DNA of 64,000 nucleotides from an uncultured beta proteobacterium (GTDB lineage Bacteria; Pseudomonadota; Gammaproteobacteria; Burkholderiales; Burkholderiaceae_C): assembly GCA_903823025.1 (NCBI GenBank), contig CAIJRK010000044.1, positions 1 to 64,000 of the forward strand. The letters run 5' to 3'. How positions within the stretch are numbered: the stretch's first letter is position 1; every line of letters begins with the position of its first letter. A model generated the notes under the pieces. It was given only the letters and a program-made list of their open reading frames with translations. It ran no database searches and had not been told where the DNA came from. A program made the translations under genes and the position numbers. Positions 61,813 to 64,000 of this stretch are shown here, in pieces.

Positions 61813-62973
61813 ATGAACAACTTTGATTTTCACAACCCAACCCACATTGTTTTCGGCAAAGACCGCATCGCCGACATTGCCACGTTAGTGCCCGCCGAGG
61901 CGCGTGTTCTGATTCTGGTCGGCGGCTCAAGTGCTGAAAAAACAGGCACCCTGGCCGAGGTACGTCAAGCCTTGGGCGCCCGTCAGCACGACACCTTCAA
62001 CGGCATTGAACCCAATCCAGGATTTGATACCGCGATGAAAGCCGTGCAAAAAGTGCGCGAAGGCGGCTTTGACTTTTTGCTCGCCGTCGGCGGTGGTTCG
62101 GTCATTGATGCCACTAAATTTATCGCCGCTGCCGCCCTGTTTGAAGGCGACGCCTGGAACATCTTGCTGCAAGGCGGCAAAAACATCACCCAAGCCTTGC
62201 CTTTTGGCTCGGTGCTGACCTTGCCCGCCACGGGTTCAGAAATGAACAAGGGCAGCGTGATTACGCGCCACGATATTGATGCCAAACTGCCGTTTCAGAG
62301 TGCCTATGTGTACCCGCAGTTCTCGGTGCTGGACCCCACCAAAACCTACACCTTGCCAAAGAAGCAGCTCGCCAATGGCGTGGTCGATGCGTTTGTTCAC
62401 ACCGTAGAGCAATACCTGACCTATCCCGTGAATGCGCCTGTGCATGATCGTTTTGCCGAAAGCTTGTTGCAAACGCTGGTTGAAATCGGCCCACGCCTGT
62501 TGACCGCCACCGAACCCAACTACGACGACCGCGCCACCCTAATGTGGTCCGCCACACTGGCCCTGAACGGTTTGATTGGCGCGGGCGTGCCGCAAGATTG
62601 GGCCACGCACATGATTGGCCACGAGTTGACCGCGCAGCACAACATCGACCACGCCCGCACGCTGGCCATCGTGCTGCCAGCGCTCTTGAACGAACGCCGC
62701 GTGCAAAAGCACGACAAGCTGTTGCAATACGGCGAACGTGTCTGGGGCATTCGCACCGGCACGGACGACGAGCGCATCACAGCGGCCATTGAGAAAACCC
62801 GTGACTTCTTTGAAAGCCTGGGCATTCCAACCCGCTTGAGCGCTTACGGACTGGGCGCCGAGGCCATCGACGTGGTGGTTCGCCAACTGAAAGAACACGG
62901 CATGACCCAACTCAGTGAACACGGAGATCTGACGCCAGAGATCAGCCGCCGGATTCTTGAAGCGGCACTTTGA
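61813..62973 (+). CDS. yqhD: iron-containing alcohol dehydrogenase, YqhD-like NADPH aldehyde reductase
   Basis: 386 residues, AAGGA upstream of the ATG. Type III ADH: NADPH-binding LAVGGGSVIDATKFI near residue 95 and the iron-ligating histidines in DAFVHTVEQYL, HMIGHELTAQHNIDH. MNNFDFHNPTHIVFG is a typical YqhD start. YqhD reduces toxic aldehydes such as methylglyoxal and lipid-peroxidation products. Gene order repressor-yqhD-reductase fits electrophile defence. Confidence 0.9.
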   Translation: MNNFDFHNPTHIVFGKDRIADIATLVPAEARVLILVGGSSAEKTGTLAEVRQALGARQHDTFNGIEPNPGFDTAMKAVQKVREGGFDFLLAVGGGSVIDATKFIAAAALFEGDAWNILLQGGKNITQALPFGSVLTLPATGSEMNKGSVITRHDIDAKLPFQSAYVYPQFSVLDPTKTYTLPKKQLANGVVDAFVHTVEQYLTYPVNAPVHDRFAESLLQTLVEIGPRLLTATEPNYDDRATLMWSATLALNGLIGAGVPQDWATHMIGHELTAQHNIDHARTLAIVLPALLNERRVQKHDKLLQYGERVWGIRTGTDDERITAAIEKTRDFFESLGIPTRLSAYGLGAEAIDVVVRQLKEHGMTQLSEHGDLTPEISRRILEAAL

Positions 62974-62984
62974 AAGGACGCTTG

Positions 62985-64000
62985 ATGACGCAAACCAACA
63001 CTGTTAACCGCCAGCTCCAACTGGCCTCACGCCCGATCGGCGCGCCAACAGCGGCCAACTTCAACCTCGCCACCCATCCCGTGCCGACGGCGGGTGCCGG
63101 TCAGGTGTTGTTGCGAACCGTGTATTTGTCGCTGGATCCCTACATGCGGGGCCGCATGAGCGATGCCCCGAGCTATGCCGCCTCGGTAGATGTAGGGGCC
63201 ACGATGGTGGGGGCAACTGTTTGCCGTGTGCAAACCAGCCAACTGGACGGCTTTGCAGAAGGCGAATGGGTGCTGGCCTACACCGGCTGGCAAGACTATG
63301 CCGTCTCCGATGGCACGGGGCTGACCAAGCTTGATCCGGCCATGACACACCCCTCCTACGCCTTGGGCGTGTTGGGCATGACCGGCTTCACCGCCTACAT
63401 GGGACTGCTGGACATTGGCGCCCCCAAACCCGAAGAAACCGTGGTCGTTGCAGCGGCCACTGGTGCCGTGGGGTCGGTGGTTGGCCAAATCGCCAAACTC
63501 AAAGGCTGCCGCGTTGTGGGCATTGCGGGTGGCCCTGAAAAGTGTCGGACTGCCGTTGAAGAACTGGGCTTTGACGCCTGTATTGATCATCACAACCCCG
63601 ACTTGGCAGTGCAGCTAGCGGCGGCTTGCCCCCAAGGCATTGACGTATATTTTGAAAACGTGGGCGGTCAAGTCTTTAACGCGGTGCTGGCGCTGCTCAA
63701 CACCTCAGCCCGGGTGCCGGTTTGCGGTTTGATTGCCGACTACAACAGCACCTCGCTACCGACTGGCCCGGATTGCACACCACTGCTCATGCGCACGCTG
63801 CTGACCAAGCGCATTCGGATGCAAGGTTTCATTATTTTTGAAGACTACGGCCACCGCTATCCCGAATTTGCCAAAGACATGGGCGAGTGGTTGACCCGTG
63901 GCCAGATCAAATTCCGGGAAGACGTGGTGGACGGTCTTGAGAATGCGCCGCAAGCGTTTATTGGTTTGCTTGAAGGCAAGAACTTTGGGAAATTGATCAT
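62985..64000 (+). CDS. NADP-dependent MDR-superfamily oxidoreductase, CurA/leukotriene B4 dehydrogenase-like (cut by window end)
   Basis: Starts ATG 62985 with AAAGGA 7 bases upstream, 11 bases after yqhD; 338 codons are visible and the end lies beyond the window. SLDPYMRGRM (about 50-59) and the nucleotide-binding AATGAVGSVVGQIAKLKG (about 150) are signatures of the zinc-independent 2-alkenal/curcumin reductase group. It reduces alpha,beta-unsaturated carbonyls, complementing YqhD. Family proteins are about 335-345 residues, so only a few residues are missing. Confidence 0.9.
   Translation, partial: MTQTNTVNRQLQLASRPIGAPTAANFNLATHPVPTAGAGQVLLRTVYLSLDPYMRGRMSDAPSYAASVDVGATMVGATVCRVQTSQLDGFAEGEWVLAYTGWQDYAVSDGTGLTKLDPAMTHPSYALGVLGMTGFTAYMGLLDIGAPKPEETVVVAAATGAVGSVVGQIAKLKGCRVVGIAGGPEKCRTAVEELGFDACIDHHNPDLAVQLAAACPQGIDVYFENVGGQVFNAVLALLNTSARVPVCGLIADYNSTSLPTGPDCTPLLMRTLLTKRIRMQGFIIFEDYGHRYPEFAKDMGEWLTRGQIKFREDVVDGLENAPQAFIGLLEGKNFGKLI

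Overview
The window looks like a chromosomal segment of a betaproteobacterium, most likely a member of the Comamonadaceae (Rhodoferax/Polaromonas-like). This is inferred from the GC-rich, densely packed gene content: a two-gene MetH under an SAH riboswitch, a complete AmmeMemoRadiSam locus, GTP-type PEP carboxykinase, RdgC, NnrU, DUF2788/DUF2189 and many chemoreceptors. No rRNA, tRNA, transposase, integrase or intact CRISPR array was found.

Layout. 0-1.2 kb: an AT-richer accessory pair (a degraded membrane-anchored ORF and a lipoprotein). 1.3-5.2 kb: beta-alanine/malonate-semialdehyde catabolism (aminotransferase plus mmsA) with a divergent LysR regulator. 5.2-12 kb: a phospholipase D-like lipoprotein, a KefB/C-type antiporter, a leucine-rich-repeat protein kinase, small unknowns, a BON protein and an internally deleted phosphoribosyltransferase pseudogene. 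12-25.4 kb: one long minus-strand run holding a hydrolase, the AmmeMemoRadiSam trio, an HD-GYP response regulator, two sensor kinases, two response regulators (one with an excisionase-type DNA-binding domain) and two chemoreceptors ending in a CheR-docking-like pentapeptide. 25.6-36.7 kb: regulators, a universal stress protein, a metallophosphoesterase, pckG, threonine ammonia-lyase, an EamA transporter, a PRISE-like reductase and a succinate-semialdehyde-type dehydrogenase.

36.7-42.3 kb: the two halves of methionine synthase lie on the same strand, separated by a 1.8-kb accessory insertion containing yefM-yoeB, a SUKH-like ORF and toxin-gene scars (a MazF/PemK N-terminus and a PIN-domain C-terminus). 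The cobalamin-domain half is preceded by a well-supported S-adenosylhomocysteine (SAH) riboswitch whose last strand can pair perfectly with the ribosome binding site. 42.4-47.5 kb: a YbhGFSR-like ABC exporter and recQ. 47.5-50.1 kb: an exported flavin amine oxidase, a c-type cytochrome and an exported RidA, apparently one periplasmic amine-oxidising pathway. 50.6-54.5 kb: a third chemoreceptor divergent from a diguanylate cyclase. 54.5-61 kb: nnrU, a Pat-like fused acyl-CoA synthetase/acetyltransferase, small membrane proteins, a glutaredoxin-like protein without the usual cysteines, a Spy-like chaperone and rdgC. 61-64 kb: a TetR regulator with a palindromic operator, a YqhD-like aldehyde reductase and a CurA-like reductase that runs off the window end; together they look like a reactive-electrophile detoxification operon.

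Themes: c-di-GMP turnover (HD-GYP and GGDEF proteins), chemosensing without local cheA/cheW, and amino-acid/amine catabolism. The most informative non-coding signals are the SAH riboswitch with its RBS-sequestering arm and an isolated type I-C-like CRISPR repeat forming the 5' leader of the threonine ammonia-lyase gene.
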